A stretch of 64,000 bases of DNA, taken from Deinococcus sp. QL22 (GTDB taxonomy: Bacteria > Deinococcota > Deinococci > Deinococcales > Deinococcaceae). The translations under genes were made by a program, and so were the position numbers. The stretch covers positions 248,001 through 312,000 of the forward strand of contig NZ_CP097149.1 of assembly GCF_023370075.1 (NCBI RefSeq), written 5' to 3'. Shown here in pieces: positions 1 to 8,419 of this stretch (position 1 is the stretch's first letter; each line of letters starts with the position of its first letter). Under the pieces are notes generated by a model. The model saw nothing but the letters and a program-made list of their open reading frames with translations, was not told where the DNA came from and did no database searches.

Positions 1-894
1 CAGCATGGCTTTTTGCCCCGGGAACAGTCCGGCCAGGAGCTGGCGAACGTTCCCCGCCATGGCCGCGTCCCGGAGATTCGCCCCCGTCGTCCCGTCCGGC
101 ACGAGCGCCCTGATGGATGCCTGGCGAACTGTCTGAGCGAGGGAGTGCAGCACCTCCCGGTCAGGCGACGCTGGGGGCAAGGCCTGCACTGCCCCCAACA
201 GTTCTGTCACCCCCTCCAGAAAGGGCGCACGTTCCTCTGCACGCTGCGCCTTCAGTTCTGCCCACGGTTCATTGCCCAGGCTCCAGATCAACAGGGTCTG
301 GAGGGCGTCGTGAAGTCGGCCCGCGTCTGGGGCGAGTTCCTGCATCAATCGGAGACTCCCGGCAGGGTCTTGCAGGTCAAAGCCCATCACCCGCAGTTCA
401 GGGCCCTTCCCCCGGGTCTGGTTCGACTGGCGCATCCACACCAGCAGGTCACGCATCTCCTGGGTCTGCCACGTCCAGAAATCGAACTGCCGCATGGCCA
501 TTACTGGGTCGTCCGAACCGAACCCACGAACATACTGATCCATCCGGTATCCATCGTCGAAGGCCGCCTCGATGCCGAGGACCGTGAAGCCGGCCTGCCT
601 GACCAGTTCCCGGAACAGCCGGTCTTTGAACTGGAAGTGTTCAGCCGAGCCGTGGCTGCCCTCGCCAGCGCCAATGATCTGCACGTTGCGGGTGAATTCT
701 GCGACCCACGTGAAGTCCGCGTTCAGGGCATTGGCGGTGAGGGTCGTGATCGGTTGGGCGAGGGTCATGAGGGCTTCACGGCGGGCCCCTTGCACCACTT
801 CAGTACCGGACTGCCCGTTGAGGTTCGCCGGAGTGGCCCACGCCGGGGAAAAGCCGAGGGCCAACAAGGCCAGAGGCAGCAATCTGAAACGCAT
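1..894 (-). CDS. Erythromycin esterase family exported protein (3' end cut by window)
   Basis: The frame starts at the ATG at 894 and is still open at base 1, so only the first 298 residues are visible. Residues 1-20 form a Sec signal peptide ending in AWA. The motif GEGSHG at 77-82 (E78, H81) matches the GEATHG motif that carries catalytic residues in the EreA/EreB superfamily, and RDAAMAGN at 275-282 matches another conserved block. Ere enzymes hydrolyse the macrolactone ring of erythromycin, but many family members have no known substrate, so resistance is not proven. The signal peptide suggests action outside the cytoplasm. The gene belongs to the region next to the integrase at 2651-3556 and may be cargo of that element. 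The family call is firm; the substrate is unknown. Confidence 0.82.
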   Translation of the reverse strand, partial: MRFRLLPLALLALGFSPAWATPANLNGQSGTEVVQGARREALMTLAQPITTLTANALNADFTWVAEFTRNVQIIGAGEGSHGSAEHFQFKDRLFRELVRQAGFTVLGIEAAFDDGYRMDQYVRGFGSDDPVMAMRQFDFWTWQTQEMRDLLVWMRQSNQTRGKGPELRVMGFDLQDPAGSLRLMQELAPDAGRLHDALQTLLIWSLGNEPWAELKAQRAEERAPFLEGVTELLGAVQALPPASPDREVLHSLAQTVRQASIRALVPDGTTGANLRDAAMAGNVRQLLAGLFPGQKAML

Positions 895-1090
895 GACCCA
901 TGCTAAAGCGTGTTGGACTGTAGGCCGACCAAGCATGTGGATTGACCGCAGCGCAGGGCACCCCGTTCCTGTGATCTGGGCAGACGAATAAGAGACTCCC
1001 GTCTCCACACTTCACAGACGTGACCGGGCATTTTCATCAGGTGACCCCGCAAATCGCAGTCAGGCCACTGAAGACTGCATGACCTGACAA

Positions 1091-1129
1091 GAGGCCCCCG
1101 CGTCAGATTTAGGCCGGTGCGGGGGCCTC
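1091..1129 (-). terminator. GC-rich hairpin, probable terminator
   Basis: Perfect 11-bp arms GAGGCCCCCGC (1091-1101) and GCGGGGGCCTC (1119-1129) flank a 17-base loop. It lies just past the stop of the leftward gene ending at 1163. The U-tract is weak on both strands (TTGTCAGG leftward, TCTTTG rightward), so it may act only partly. Confidence 0.6.
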
Positions 1130-1162
1130 TCTTTGATCTCCGGCAGCCACGGCTGCTGAGCG

Positions 1163-1531
1163 CTAGGTCCCGCGTCGCCGTTGATGCTCGGCAATGAGCA
1201 GCCGGTCCAAAGCCCGCTCCGGCTCCGGCTCACTCCCCGGCGTCAGGGCCAGCATCAGCGCTGCGCCCTCCTGCAGCAGGCCCGGCACATGTGGCGCGAC
1301 CAGCTCCGGGAAGGCCTCAGCAATCCGCGCCAGGGCGTGATACGGCTCCTGGCTCGGCGAGGGTCGCCCGCCCCGCTCCATGGTGAGCAACACCCAGCCC
1401 TGACCCCCCAGGCCGAACCGCAGCATCTCGGGATGCAGGTACACCACCTGAATGCCCAGGCTCCGAAGCGTCGCCAGCAGCCCGCAGAGGGCCAGGGCTG
1501 CTTCCTGTTGCGTCATCATCTGATCGGTCAT
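1163..1531 (-). CDS. Hypothetical protein, 122 aa
   Basis: I do not recognise this protein. The ATG at 1531 is chosen because AGGAGG lies a few bases upstream, although the frame is open further. The product begins MTDQMMTQQ, is predicted cytoplasmic, has a Leu/Ala-rich N-terminal helix (about 9-28) and a central GQGWVLLTM stretch, and ends in a basic RRR tail. No membrane segment or metal motif is visible. The gene lies in the accessory region left of the integrase. Upstream bases 1532-1761 contain further open but unconvincing frames on this strand, so an upstream partner gene cannot be excluded. Confidence 0.6.
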   Translation of the reverse strand: MTDQMMTQQEAALALCGLLATLRSLGIQVVYLHPEMLRFGLGGQGWVLLTMERGGRPSPSQEPYHALARIAEAFPELVAPHVPGLLQEGAALMLALTPGSEPEPERALDRLLIAEHQRRRGT

Positions 1532-1761
1532 GCCTGGCCTCCTGCCCCCATTCTGCGCTTCCTGGTCCTTCTCGGCGGTGGCCCCCTGGGCAGCCCGGGC
1601 ACGCTGGGATAACCGCGCCAACCGCGCCACGGCCGGGAGCCAGACTGGCAAGCACCCTGACATCTGGCCACGTCTCGCGCAGTACCAGAGCGGCCAAGAC
1701 GCTCAGAAGCGCCCTGGCCAGAAAAGGGATGAATACGCTGTTCTAGGTTCTGCAGGACAAG

Positions 1762-2607
1762 CTAGCGCTTGCCTTCAGGAATGGGCTCACCTCCCCGCTG
1801 TGAGCGCAGGCCTTGAGCCGGCGTCTCCGGGACCCGGATGACGGAGTGTGGCCGCTCCGAACCATGCCAGTCGAACCGGGTCACGAAGTACCCACACTGG
1901 TCATGACGCTGTGCATCGAAAAATCGCGCACTGGAGACCTCCAGAAAGTTCTCCTCCACGAGCACGTCATCCAGTGGCCCACACCCAGGCCGCTGGGCAA
2001 TCTTGAGGGCCAACGTTCGGGTCGCCCCTGTGGTGCTGTTGACAACCAGCAGCTTGACGTTGACCGGATCATTGGGCATGCCGGCGGTCGTTCGTGCGCG
2101 GAACAGCACTTCCCCCAACGCCGCTGCACGCGGAGCGCCAGTGCCCGTCATCTCCCAGACCGGGCGTCCATTCGGCACGCGGAATCCGAGGTTGTCGTTG
2201 CTCCACAGTTCCCCACCCGTGCTTCGAGAGACCCAGAACGTGCCGTCAATCACGCCCCAGCCCCGCTCTTGGGGCAGTGGCCCGCTGCCACTGCCATCCA
2301 GCCGCCCCTGAACAGTCCGTTGCCACTGCGTCTGTCCGGTGACGCCCGACAGCAACATGATCCTCAGGTGTTGGGTGCCGTACTGCACGTCGCCCTGCTC
2401 GGCCAGGACAAGCACGTCCTGGCCGACCTGCCCAGTGCTGACCACCCTGAGCCCCGGGAATGCCCGTCTCCACCGAAGCTGTCCATTGGCGTTGGCCGCC
2501 AGAATTTCACGGGGGGTCGATCGCAGGACCATCCCCGGTCCCGCTCCCCCACCAGCTTCCGCCATTGCCGCATTCAGCGCGATGAAGAGCAGCAAGGTCT
2601 TGCGCAT
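1762..2607 (-). CDS. Exported PQQ-like beta-propeller protein
   Basis: This 281-residue protein has a signal peptide (MRKTLLLFIALNAAMAEA) and then repeats of the type G-x-L-x-W (GQLRWRRAF, GQTQWQRTV, GGELW) typical of PQQ-like/WD-type beta-propellers such as BamB relatives. It probably folds as a small periplasmic or surface propeller that binds a partner rather than acting as an enzyme; no catalytic residues can be named. The ATG at 2607 is chosen over an upstream in-frame start because a TANNNT box lies 6 bases before it and the signal peptide starts there. It is part of the accessory region near the integrase. Confidence 0.72.
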   Translation of the reverse strand: MRKTLLLFIALNAAMAEAGGGAGPGMVLRSTPREILAANANGQLRWRRAFPGLRVVSTGQVGQDVLVLAEQGDVQYGTQHLRIMLLSGVTGQTQWQRTVQGRLDGSGSGPLPQERGWGVIDGTFWVSRSTGGELWSNDNLGFRVPNGRPVWEMTGTGAPRAAALGEVLFRARTTAGMPNDPVNVKLLVVNSTTGATRTLALKIAQRPGCGPLDDVLVEENFLEVSSARFFDAQRHDQCGYFVTRFDWHGSERPHSVIRVPETPAQGLRSQRGGEPIPEGKR

Positions 2608-2613
2608 GCCCGC

Positions 2614-2619
2614 AGCATA
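2614..2619 (-). promoter_or_regulatory. Leaderless-type -10 box for the PQQ-like gene
   Basis: TATGCT on the minus strand, 6 bases from the ATG at 2607, with no Shine-Dalgarno between them. Confidence 0.55.
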
Positions 2620-2650
2620 GGATGTTCCAGCCCGGCCGACACGCCCCCGC

Positions 2651-3556
2651 TCACAGCCGGTCTGCCGGACTCGCCCGCAGGTGCTGGCGCTGAATATCAC
2701 TGGGCAGGTATTTCACGTACCGCCGCGTCATATCCAGTGTCTGGTGCCCGAGAATCTGCTGCAGAGAGAACATATCTCCCCCGTTGCGCAGGTACCCCAC
2801 CGCGAAGCCGCGGCGCCAGGCGTGCGGGGCCACATGGTCTCTGGGCAACCCTGCCGCCGCCGCGATCTTGACCAGCAGGTGCGTGAGGCCGCCCTTGGTC
2901 ATCGGCTCACCGGTTCGGCTCAGGAACAGGGTGCGGATCATCGGGAGTGCCGGCTTGCGCTCATGCCGCTCATACCGCGCAATGGCCCGGGCGCTCTTGA
3001 TCCCCAGCGGCACCGTCCGGCCGCGTCCCCCCTTTGCTGTGCTGCCACGGATGGTGATCTGCCCCGTGTTCAGATCAATGTCATCCGTCTCGAGCTGCAG
3101 CACCTCTCCCTGGCGCAGCCCCGTGTCGTAGAGGAACAGCAGCAGGGCCTTGTTCCGCAGCGGCTGGCTCAGCTCCGCGGCCACCTTCAAGCAGGCGGCC
3201 ACCTCGTGCGGCTGGACAGCAGGTGGGCGTTCCTTCGGCAGGGCCGGCATCCGGATCTTCAGGGTTGGATCTTTGTCGATCAACTCTTCAAAGAGCGCCC
3301 AGCGGAAGGTGGCGCGGATGGCCCGCAGCACCGCATGCTCCCCGCCTGGGCCCAGGCCGCGCGTCTCGCGCAGCCAGAGCTGGAACTCCGTCAGCACGGC
3401 GCGGGTGATGACGTCGGTGTCGGCCGCGATGTTCTGCGCCTTGAGGAACTCCACCAACGGTTCCAGGCCATACCGGTAGTAGATGAGGGTCGCCGGACTT
3501 CTCCGCATGGAAGAGAGGTGGCGAATGTGGGCGGCGTGCAGCGATGACAACAGCAT
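2651..3556 (-). CDS. Tyrosine recombinase / integrase
   Basis: This 301-residue XerC/XerD-type recombinase cuts and rejoins DNA for integration or excision. A SAM-like core-binding domain occupies about 1-95 and the catalytic domain about 115-295. The catalytic set is complete: R148 (TGLRQGE), K175 in the beta-hairpin, H245 and R248 (HAWRR), H271 (LGHQTL) and nucleophile Y280. The ATG at 3556 has an AGGAG Shine-Dalgarno about 6 bases upstream. It sits about 125 bp from the 3' end of tRNA-Leu(CAA), the usual layout for an element that integrates at a tRNA. A chromosomal Xer protein is less likely given this position. The enzyme looks intact. Confidence 0.92.
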   Translation of the reverse strand: MLLSSLHAAHIRHLSSMRRSPATLIYYRYGLEPLVEFLKAQNIAADTDVITRAVLTEFQLWLRETRGLGPGGEHAVLRAIRATFRWALFEELIDKDPTLKIRMPALPKERPPAVQPHEVAACLKVAAELSQPLRNKALLLFLYDTGLRQGEVLQLETDDIDLNTGQITIRGSTAKGGRGRTVPLGIKSARAIARYERHERKPALPMIRTLFLSRTGEPMTKGGLTHLLVKIAAAAGLPRDHVAPHAWRRGFAVGYLRNGGDMFSLQQILGHQTLDMTRRYVKYLPSDIQRQHLRASPADRL

Positions 3557-3642
3557 AATTCTCCTGTTGCAGTGCGGCTGGACGGCACACGATTCCCGGT
3601 GCCGCTTGTCTCCTCCCCTGGCCCCCCTGTTCTCAAAAAAGC

Positions 3643-3666
3643 AAAAACCCCCACGTTAAGCGGGGG
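3643..3666 (-). terminator. Rho-independent terminator of tRNA-Leu
   Basis: Read leftward: CCCCC (3666-3662), a short loop, GGGGG (3652-3648), then TTTTT (3647-3643) and a second T-run. It lies directly behind the tRNA 3' end. Confidence 0.85.
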
Positions 3667-3681
3667 CCATTGCAGCCATCT

Positions 3682-3764
<83 letters not shown>

Positions 3765-3807
3765 CTACGCTTGGCTTGCAAACTGCACAAGATTGGGCGC
3801 GGAGCGG

Positions 3808-3837
3808 ATACTAGCGCAAGGGAGGGCGATAGGTCAA
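3808..3837 (-). promoter_or_regulatory. Promoter of tRNA-Leu
   Basis: On the minus strand TTGACC (3837-3832), an 18-base spacer and TAGTAT (3813-3808), ending about 44 bases before the tRNA. The -35 box overlaps the last codons of purD. Confidence 0.6.
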
Positions 3838-5123
3838 ACGGAGTCTGACTCTGGCCCCGCAGCAGGGACAGTCTCCGCTCTTGCGCCGATGCGTGCGCCG
3901 ATATCGCGCCGCAGCTGTGCGCCTGCAAAGTCCACCCGGTCTGCCAGAGCGTAGGCGCGGCCCAGCGCGGCGTTCAGGGTGTCGGCGGTGGCAGTAACGG
4001 CCAAGACTCGCCCGCCGTTGCTGATCAACGTTTCAGCTTGCAGAGCGGTTCCGGCGTGGTAGATGATCTCCCCTGCCCCAGTCGGCGGCAGCCTGATCGG
4101 AATGCCCTTCTGCGGCTCGGCGGGATAACCGGGAGCCGCAAGGATAATCACGGCACTGGCTCCGGCCCGGAACTGCACAGAGTCAGGATTGAGATGGCCC
4201 CGTACAGCGTCCAGCGCGTGTTGGGCCAGATCGGATTCCAGTAGAGGCAGCACCGCTTCGGCCTCTGGATCGCCAAAACGGGCGTTGAATTCCACCACTT
4301 TAGGGCCGCTGGGAGTCAGCATCAGGCCCGCGTACAGCACACCCGTGTAGGGCAAACCCTCCGCCCGCATTCCGGCCAACGTGCGCTCGATGATGTCGGA
4401 CTGGATAACGGCCAACGCTTCGGCAGGCAGAGGGAACGGGCAGATCACGCCCATTCCGCCCGTCATGGGGCCAGTGTCGCCTTCAAAAATAGTCTTGTGA
4501 TCCTGACTGGGCGGCGTGAGGGCGTATCGCACGCCATCGGTGAGGGCCAGCACGGTCACTTCTTGCCCGGTCATGAAGTCCTCTATGACGGCACTCGCGC
4601 CCGCCTGACCGCTGTTTTGACTAAAAATGTCGTGTAGCGCGGCTTCAGCTTCGGCGTGGGTGTGGGCGATCGTGACGCCTTTACCTGCCCGCAAACCTGC
4701 ATCCTTGATCACGGTGGGGAGGGCGCAGGTGGCCGCGTGGGTCAGTGCTTCTGCCAGATTGTCAAAGGCCCGGTGCTGCGCGGTGGGAATGCCGTGACGG
4801 GTCATAAAGGCCTTGCTCCACGCCTTGTCGCCCTCCAAGCGGCTGGCGGCGTGGGTGGGGCCAAAGGCAGGCACGCCGCGCCCTGTGCAGGCATCCACCA
4901 CGCCCGCCGCGAGGTAAGCTTCCGGCCCTACGATGACCACATCCACGCCTTGCTGCACGGCCAATTCGGCCAGGCTGTCGGCGTCTTGCGGGCCAGAGAT
5001 GATCCGGGCCAACGCTGCAATGCCGGGGTTGCCGGGGGTACACATCACCTCGTGACCGCTGCGGGCGCAGGCGTCCACGATGGCGTGTTCGCGCCCACCG
5101 CCGCCGATGACCAGCACGCGCAT
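3834..5123 (-). CDS. purD: Phosphoribosylamine--glycine ligase (GAR synthetase)
   Basis: PurD joins glycine to 5-phosphoribosylamine using ATP, the second step of de novo purine synthesis, in the cytosol. The 429-residue length is normal. The N-terminus MRVLVIGGGGREHAI is the family signature, followed by the ATP-grasp domain (IKDAGLRAGKG and EEFMTGQEV-type elements) and the metal-binding block FNARFGDPEAEAV. The ATG at 5123 is favoured because the product then starts exactly at the family N-terminus and overlaps the upstream stop by one base (TGATG), implying translational coupling with the MBL-fold gene. No other pur genes are adjacent. Confidence 0.96.
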   Translation of the reverse strand: MRVLVIGGGGREHAIVDACARSGHEVMCTPGNPGIAALARIISGPQDADSLAELAVQQGVDVVIVGPEAYLAAGVVDACTGRGVPAFGPTHAASRLEGDKAWSKAFMTRHGIPTAQHRAFDNLAEALTHAATCALPTVIKDAGLRAGKGVTIAHTHAEAEAALHDIFSQNSGQAGASAVIEDFMTGQEVTVLALTDGVRYALTPPSQDHKTIFEGDTGPMTGGMGVICPFPLPAEALAVIQSDIIERTLAGMRAEGLPYTGVLYAGLMLTPSGPKVVEFNARFGDPEAEAVLPLLESDLAQHALDAVRGHLNPDSVQFRAGASAVIILAAPGYPAEPQKGIPIRLPPTGAGEIIYHAGTALQAETLISNGGRVLAVTATADTLNAALGRAYALADRVDFAGAQLRRDIGARIGARAETVPAAGPESDSV

Positions 5124-6085
5124 CAGCGGGCCGCCTGTGTTGATTCCACCTGTGTAGATTCTTGCCCTGGTGCCGGAGCACGCGCCGCCTGCCGTTGCCA
5201 GTAGCGCACCAACCCCTGCACGCTCATCCACGGCGGGCAAGCGAATTCGTAGCGGGCGGGCAAATCGGGACTTTCGCTGTGCAGTTCGGCCAGCAGCGCC
5301 GCCGTAAATGCGTCCGACAGGGCTTGCGGTTCCTGCCCCGCCGCCAACCCCACCTGGATGCGCTGTGCATCGGTCTGAAGGTTGGCTAGCAGCGCGTCCC
5401 AGTGGCTACCCGCCTGGGCATACGCTCCGAAATGGGCCAGATGCAGGGTGCGGGCGTCTACTTTACGCAGCAGGGCAATGCTGGCCCGCCAGGCGTCCAG
5501 ATCAATGTCGGGCGGCGGAGTAGGGGCACGGGGCGATTGGCGCACGTCCAGCCGGATGCCGCCCACATCGCCCACGAACAGGTCATCTCCTATGTGGTAG
5601 GCCAGATGGTGAACCGCGTGGCCGGGGGTATACAGCGGCAGCACGTCGATCTGGCCCAAGCGGAGGGATTCGCCGCCCGCCAGCACGGTCAGGCGTTCGG
5701 CGGGCACGGGCAGGAATTCGCCCCACAGGCTCTCCATCTGATCCCCGTAAATTTGCGTGGCGCTCGCCACCAAGCGTTCGGGCCGCGACAGGTGCGCCGC
5801 GCCGCGTGAATGCACGTAGGCCCGCGCCCCCGGCACCCGCGCCAGCAGCGTGCCCGCCGCCCCCGCATGATCCAGATGAATATGCGTGAGCAGGACATGC
5901 CGGACGTCCTCTAAATCTGCGCCCAGCGCCGCCAAACCCGCTTGGAGTACGGGCAACGTGGAACTGGGGCCAGTGTCCACGAGGGCCAAGCCGTCACCTG
6001 TCTCGAACACGGCAGAGGCGACGACACCCGGCGTACCCTGAAAGTGCAGATCGAGGGTATGCACCGTGCCCAGGTTCAGCTCCAT
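5123..6085 (-). CDS. MBL-fold metallo-hydrolase
   Basis: This 320-residue metallo-beta-lactamase-fold protein has the dinuclear metal motif THIHLDHAG (H68, H70, D72, H73), a downstream metal histidine in TPGHAVHHL and an Asp in VGDVGG. It resembles glyoxalase II-like or alkyl-hydrolase MBL proteins, and the true substrate cannot be read from sequence. No signal peptide is seen, so it is cytosolic. The ATG at 6085 overlaps the stop of the upstream small gene (TAATG), and its own stop overlaps the purD start. The three genes are therefore almost certainly one mRNA, which raises the question of a link to purine or glycine metabolism. Confidence 0.88.
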   Translation of the reverse strand: MELNLGTVHTLDLHFQGTPGVVASAVFETGDGLALVDTGPSSTLPVLQAGLAALGADLEDVRHVLLTHIHLDHAGAAGTLLARVPGARAYVHSRGAAHLSRPERLVASATQIYGDQMESLWGEFLPVPAERLTVLAGGESLRLGQIDVLPLYTPGHAVHHLAYHIGDDLFVGDVGGIRLDVRQSPRAPTPPPDIDLDAWRASIALLRKVDARTLHLAHFGAYAQAGSHWDALLANLQTDAQRIQVGLAAGQEPQALSDAFTAALLAELHSESPDLPARYEFACPPWMSVQGLVRYWQRQAARAPAPGQESTQVESTQAAR

Positions 6086-6270
6086 TACGCCAGACCTGCG
6101 ATGCGTGCGCCTGCCAGCGCTGCCGCCGCCGCGTACTGCACGCCCGCGATAGCCCGGATGACCCGCACGTTGGCCGCCGCTTTCATGGGGCCGTAAGTCA
6201 GAGCCAGAATCAGCGTCGCGCTGAGAACGATAAACACCACCACCACCCAAAGAACCATATAGGCAAGCAT
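6085..6270 (-). CDS. Small single-pass membrane protein, 61 aa
   Basis: No known family is recognised. It starts MLAYMVLWVV with one long hydrophobic segment (about 3-28) and then an Ala-rich amphipathic C-terminal half (AIAGVQYAAAAALAGARIAG) that could form a second short helix. The ATG at 6270 is preferred to an in-frame TTG at 6285, which would add five residues before the membrane segment. Its stop overlaps the start of the MBL-fold gene by one base, which supports its being real. Confidence 0.65.
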   Translation of the reverse strand: MLAYMVLWVVVVFIVLSATLILALTYGPMKAAANVRVIRAIAGVQYAAAAALAGARIAGLA

Positions 6271-6605
6271 ACCAACCCGGCGCAATGGGACAGCACAGCG
6301 GGGCGGCCCCCATCCTGCTCAGCCTGCCCCTGACGCCAAAGCATGTGCGCCCCGTGATGACTATCTGATTGCTGGCTTACTTGATTAAGACGGTCTTTTA
6401 CTTGCTGGTCATCTGGGCAGTGACGGTCTTGAAAGAGTCAGCGTTTTATGCTCAGGCTCTACAACTCGTCTGCACTGTTTTTCTGCACTGTTCTGGAGAC
6501 CGTTCCAGAAATTAACTGGCGTTCACCAATGTCGGCAGGGCTTGTGTTGTGCAGATTTGCCCCACAGCCCACACCATTTCCCACTCTAAGCACCAAAAGG
6601 ATCAA
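6271..6605. other. Intergenic region with a small inverted repeat
   Basis: No gene is visible in these 335 bases between divergent genes. TTCTGG (6491-6496) and CCAGAA (6505-6510) form a perfect 6-bp inverted repeat, and TTCTGCACTG-type sequence occurs twice in tandem around 6467-6490. These could be an operator for the rightward binding-protein gene. AAAGGA before 6606 is that gene's Shine-Dalgarno. Confidence 0.4.
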
Positions 6606-7388
6606 ATGAACTCTACTCTGTTTGCCACCCGGACTTTGACCGCCACCCTGCTGACCCTGCTGCTCGCCGCCCCGCACGCCGAAGCCCGCACCCTGTCTCA
6701 GATCAAGGCTTCCGGCGTGCTGCGCGTGGCGACTCCTGCCGATGTGCCGCCCTTTTCGCTGGTCAATGCAGGCAAACATTTCGGCTTTGAGGCGGAACTG
6801 ATTGAAGCCCTGGCCGCCGACCTGGGCGTAAAAGTCAGTTATGAAATGGCCCGTATCGACCAATTGACCACGCTGCTGCAAGACGACAAAGTGGACGTGG
6901 CCTTCAGTGCGCTGGGCATTACCAGCACCCGCGAAAACAAGATCGACTTTACTTCTCCCACCGCCTGCGTGGGTGTCTCGGTGGTGTCGCTCGATCCCAA
7001 AATCAACCTGCATACCGATCTGAAAGACAAGACCATCGGCGTGATCGCGGGTTCCATCATGACCTCATATGTGCAAAAACTGCCCTTCGACAAAAAGGTC
7101 AACGTGTATCCCAGCAACAACGACGTGGTGATCGCGGTGTTTTCTAAGGCCGTAGACGCGACGGTGGCCTACAGCGTGGCCGAGGGCATGGTGAAAAAGC
7201 TGTACCCCAAAGCCAACGTTCACTTCGGCCCCGAACTGTGGAGCGTCCCCATTGGCATGATGCTGCGCGAAGACAACGACAGCACGCGCTTTGCCCTGAA
7301 TCTGGGCCTGATCAAAATGCAGCGCACCAGCGCCTACACGGCCCTGAGTACCAAGTACTTTGGTAAGGACTTGCGCTGTAAGAGTTGA
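6606..7388 (+). CDS. ABC transporter substrate-binding protein (amino-acid type, SBP family 3)
   Basis: This 260-residue periplasmic binding protein has a signal peptide (MNSTLFATRTLTATLLTLLLAAPHAEA). The family 3 signature region follows: SGVLRVATPADVPPFS, FGFEAELIEALAADLGVKV, DVAFSALGITSTRE and IDFTSP. Such proteins deliver polar amino acids or similar solutes to an ABC permease, but no permease or ATPase gene is adjacent, so it is an orphan component. The ATG at 6606 is chosen because the upstream in-frame extension would precede the signal peptide and because AAAGGA lies just before it. The exact ligand is unknown. Confidence 0.88.
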   Translation: MNSTLFATRTLTATLLTLLLAAPHAEARTLSQIKASGVLRVATPADVPPFSLVNAGKHFGFEAELIEALAADLGVKVSYEMARIDQLTTLLQDDKVDVAFSALGITSTRENKIDFTSPTACVGVSVVSLDPKINLHTDLKDKTIGVIAGSIMTSYVQKLPFDKKVNVYPSNNDVVIAVFSKAVDATVAYSVAEGMVKKLYPKANVHFGPELWSVPIGMMLREDNDSTRFALNLGLIKMQRTSAYTALSTKYFGKDLRCKS

Positions 7389-7447
7389 GTGGGTCTAAGG
7401 AAGGTCAAGAGCAAGTACCCGCCGACTCCTTGCGCCTCACAAAAATG

Positions 7448-7481
7448 AATCAGCGCTCCCAACACAACAGGAGCGCTGATT
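7448..7481 (+). terminator. Bidirectional terminator
   Basis: AATCAGCGCTCC (7448-7459) and GGAGCGCTGATT (7470-7481) form a perfect 12-bp stem with a 10-base loop. It lies between two convergent genes, with T-rich sequence on the right. Confidence 0.85.
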
Positions 7482-7497
7482 GTTACTTTGCCGACTG

Positions 7498-7851
7498 CTA
7501 GCGCTTGCTGCTAATTGCGATCAAGGTTTCCCAGTCGTCGGGCTGTTTGGGATCGTCCAGCGCGGCGCGGTTGCGGCCCATGAAGCCGCATTTCTGGCAC
7601 TCGTGCACGATGACCCAGCCTTTTTTGCCGCTCTGCTGCACGCCCACCGGGGCCATCAGGCCATGACAGGTGCTGGCGCGGTCTCCGGGCAGGATGTCCA
7701 CGTGTTTGCTGTGCAGGCAATGGGGGCAGTGGTTGCGCACGCTGCCGTTTTTCAGGGGCTGGACTTCTTGCCCGCAATGGCCGCACACGAACGGGTTATT
7801 GGTGCCCTGCACGGTAAATCGGCGCGTACCGGTCTCGCTGGGCTGACTCAT
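7498..7851 (-). CDS. RNHCP domain protein (zinc-ribbon type)
   Basis: This 117-residue protein matches the small RNHCP family, named for the motif SVRNHCPHCL seen here at 37-46. Further cysteines (CGHC at 23-26, HECQKC at 83-88) could bind one or two zinc ions; the biochemical role of the family is not known. The ATG at 7851 overlaps the stop of the upstream membrane-protein gene (ATGA), so both are probably translated from one mRNA. It converges on the binding-protein gene with a shared terminator. Confidence 0.82.
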   Translation of the reverse strand: MSQPSETGTRRFTVQGTNNPFVCGHCGQEVQPLKNGSVRNHCPHCLHSKHVDILPGDRASTCHGLMAPVGVQQSGKKGWVIVHECQKCGFMGRNRAALDDPKQPDDWETLIAISSKR

Positions 7852-8306
7852 GGGCGGCCTGCTTCCTTGGCCGCCTGCCTGCCTGCCGACGTGCGAGACA
7901 ACCAGCGGGAATCCAAAAAGGCGCGAATAGTGGGCGTGGCAACCAATGCCGTGCCCAGCAGCAAAAACGCAATTCCGGCGATGCTGATGACCCAGCCCTG
8001 CCAATTGACGCTGCCCGCCAACATGCCCACAATAAACACCAACAACCCCGCCGCCATGCACAGGCTGAGCGTGATTCTCCATGCCCATACGCTGCCGCGC
8101 CAGACCTGCCCCAACAGCACCGCCGTCGCGCAGGCGTACAGAATATTGCGGGCCAGATTTGCGGTTTGGCCCTGAATCAGCCCACCCAGAAACGGCGTGA
8201 CCGTCAGCATGAAGATGCACAGCAGCACCGCCAGCGTCGGCACACGTCCGCGCTCGGCCAGCGTCGGCAGGGAGGAAGATGGAGTGGGGCGGCGGGTCTG
8301 ACTCAC
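7848..8306 (-). CDS. Four-helix membrane protein of unknown function
   Basis: The 152-residue product has about four hydrophobic segments (around 24-44, 52-72, 76-98 and 103-123) and short polar ends. No family is recognised. The start is GTG at 8306, giving MSQTRRPTPSSS. It overlaps the RNHCP gene by 4 bases and is probably its operon partner. Confidence 0.72.
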   Translation of the reverse strand: MSQTRRPTPSSSLPTLAERGRVPTLAVLLCIFMLTVTPFLGGLIQGQTANLARNILYACATAVLLGQVWRGSVWAWRITLSLCMAAGLLVFIVGMLAGSVNWQGWVISIAGIAFLLLGTALVATPTIRAFLDSRWLSRTSAGRQAAKEAGRP

Positions 8307-8408
8307 GGCTCTATTTCACCACAGGCAGCGTGGACAAACCGGAGTGGGGATTACGGGTGCGGTGGCGCCAGGCTAGGGCGCAAGCTCAGCGGCAGCACAT
8401 TCCTCCGT

Positions 8409-8414
8409 TACGCT
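8409..8414 (+). promoter_or_regulatory. Leaderless-type -10 box for the MOSC gene
   Basis: TACGCT, 5 bases before the ATG at 8420. Confidence 0.55.
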
Positions 8415-8419
8415 AGGCC

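Noticed and set aside
1317..1697. Frame of 126 codons overlapping the small unknown gene at 1163-1531
   Set aside because: Its first third reads like protein but it has no Shine-Dalgarno and conflicts with the better-supported frame; an upstream partner gene remains possible but unproven.
1813..3547. Two long plus-strand frames (352 and 288 codons) over the PQQ-like and integrase genes
   Set aside because: Both are shadows of genes with recognisable folds on the other strand.
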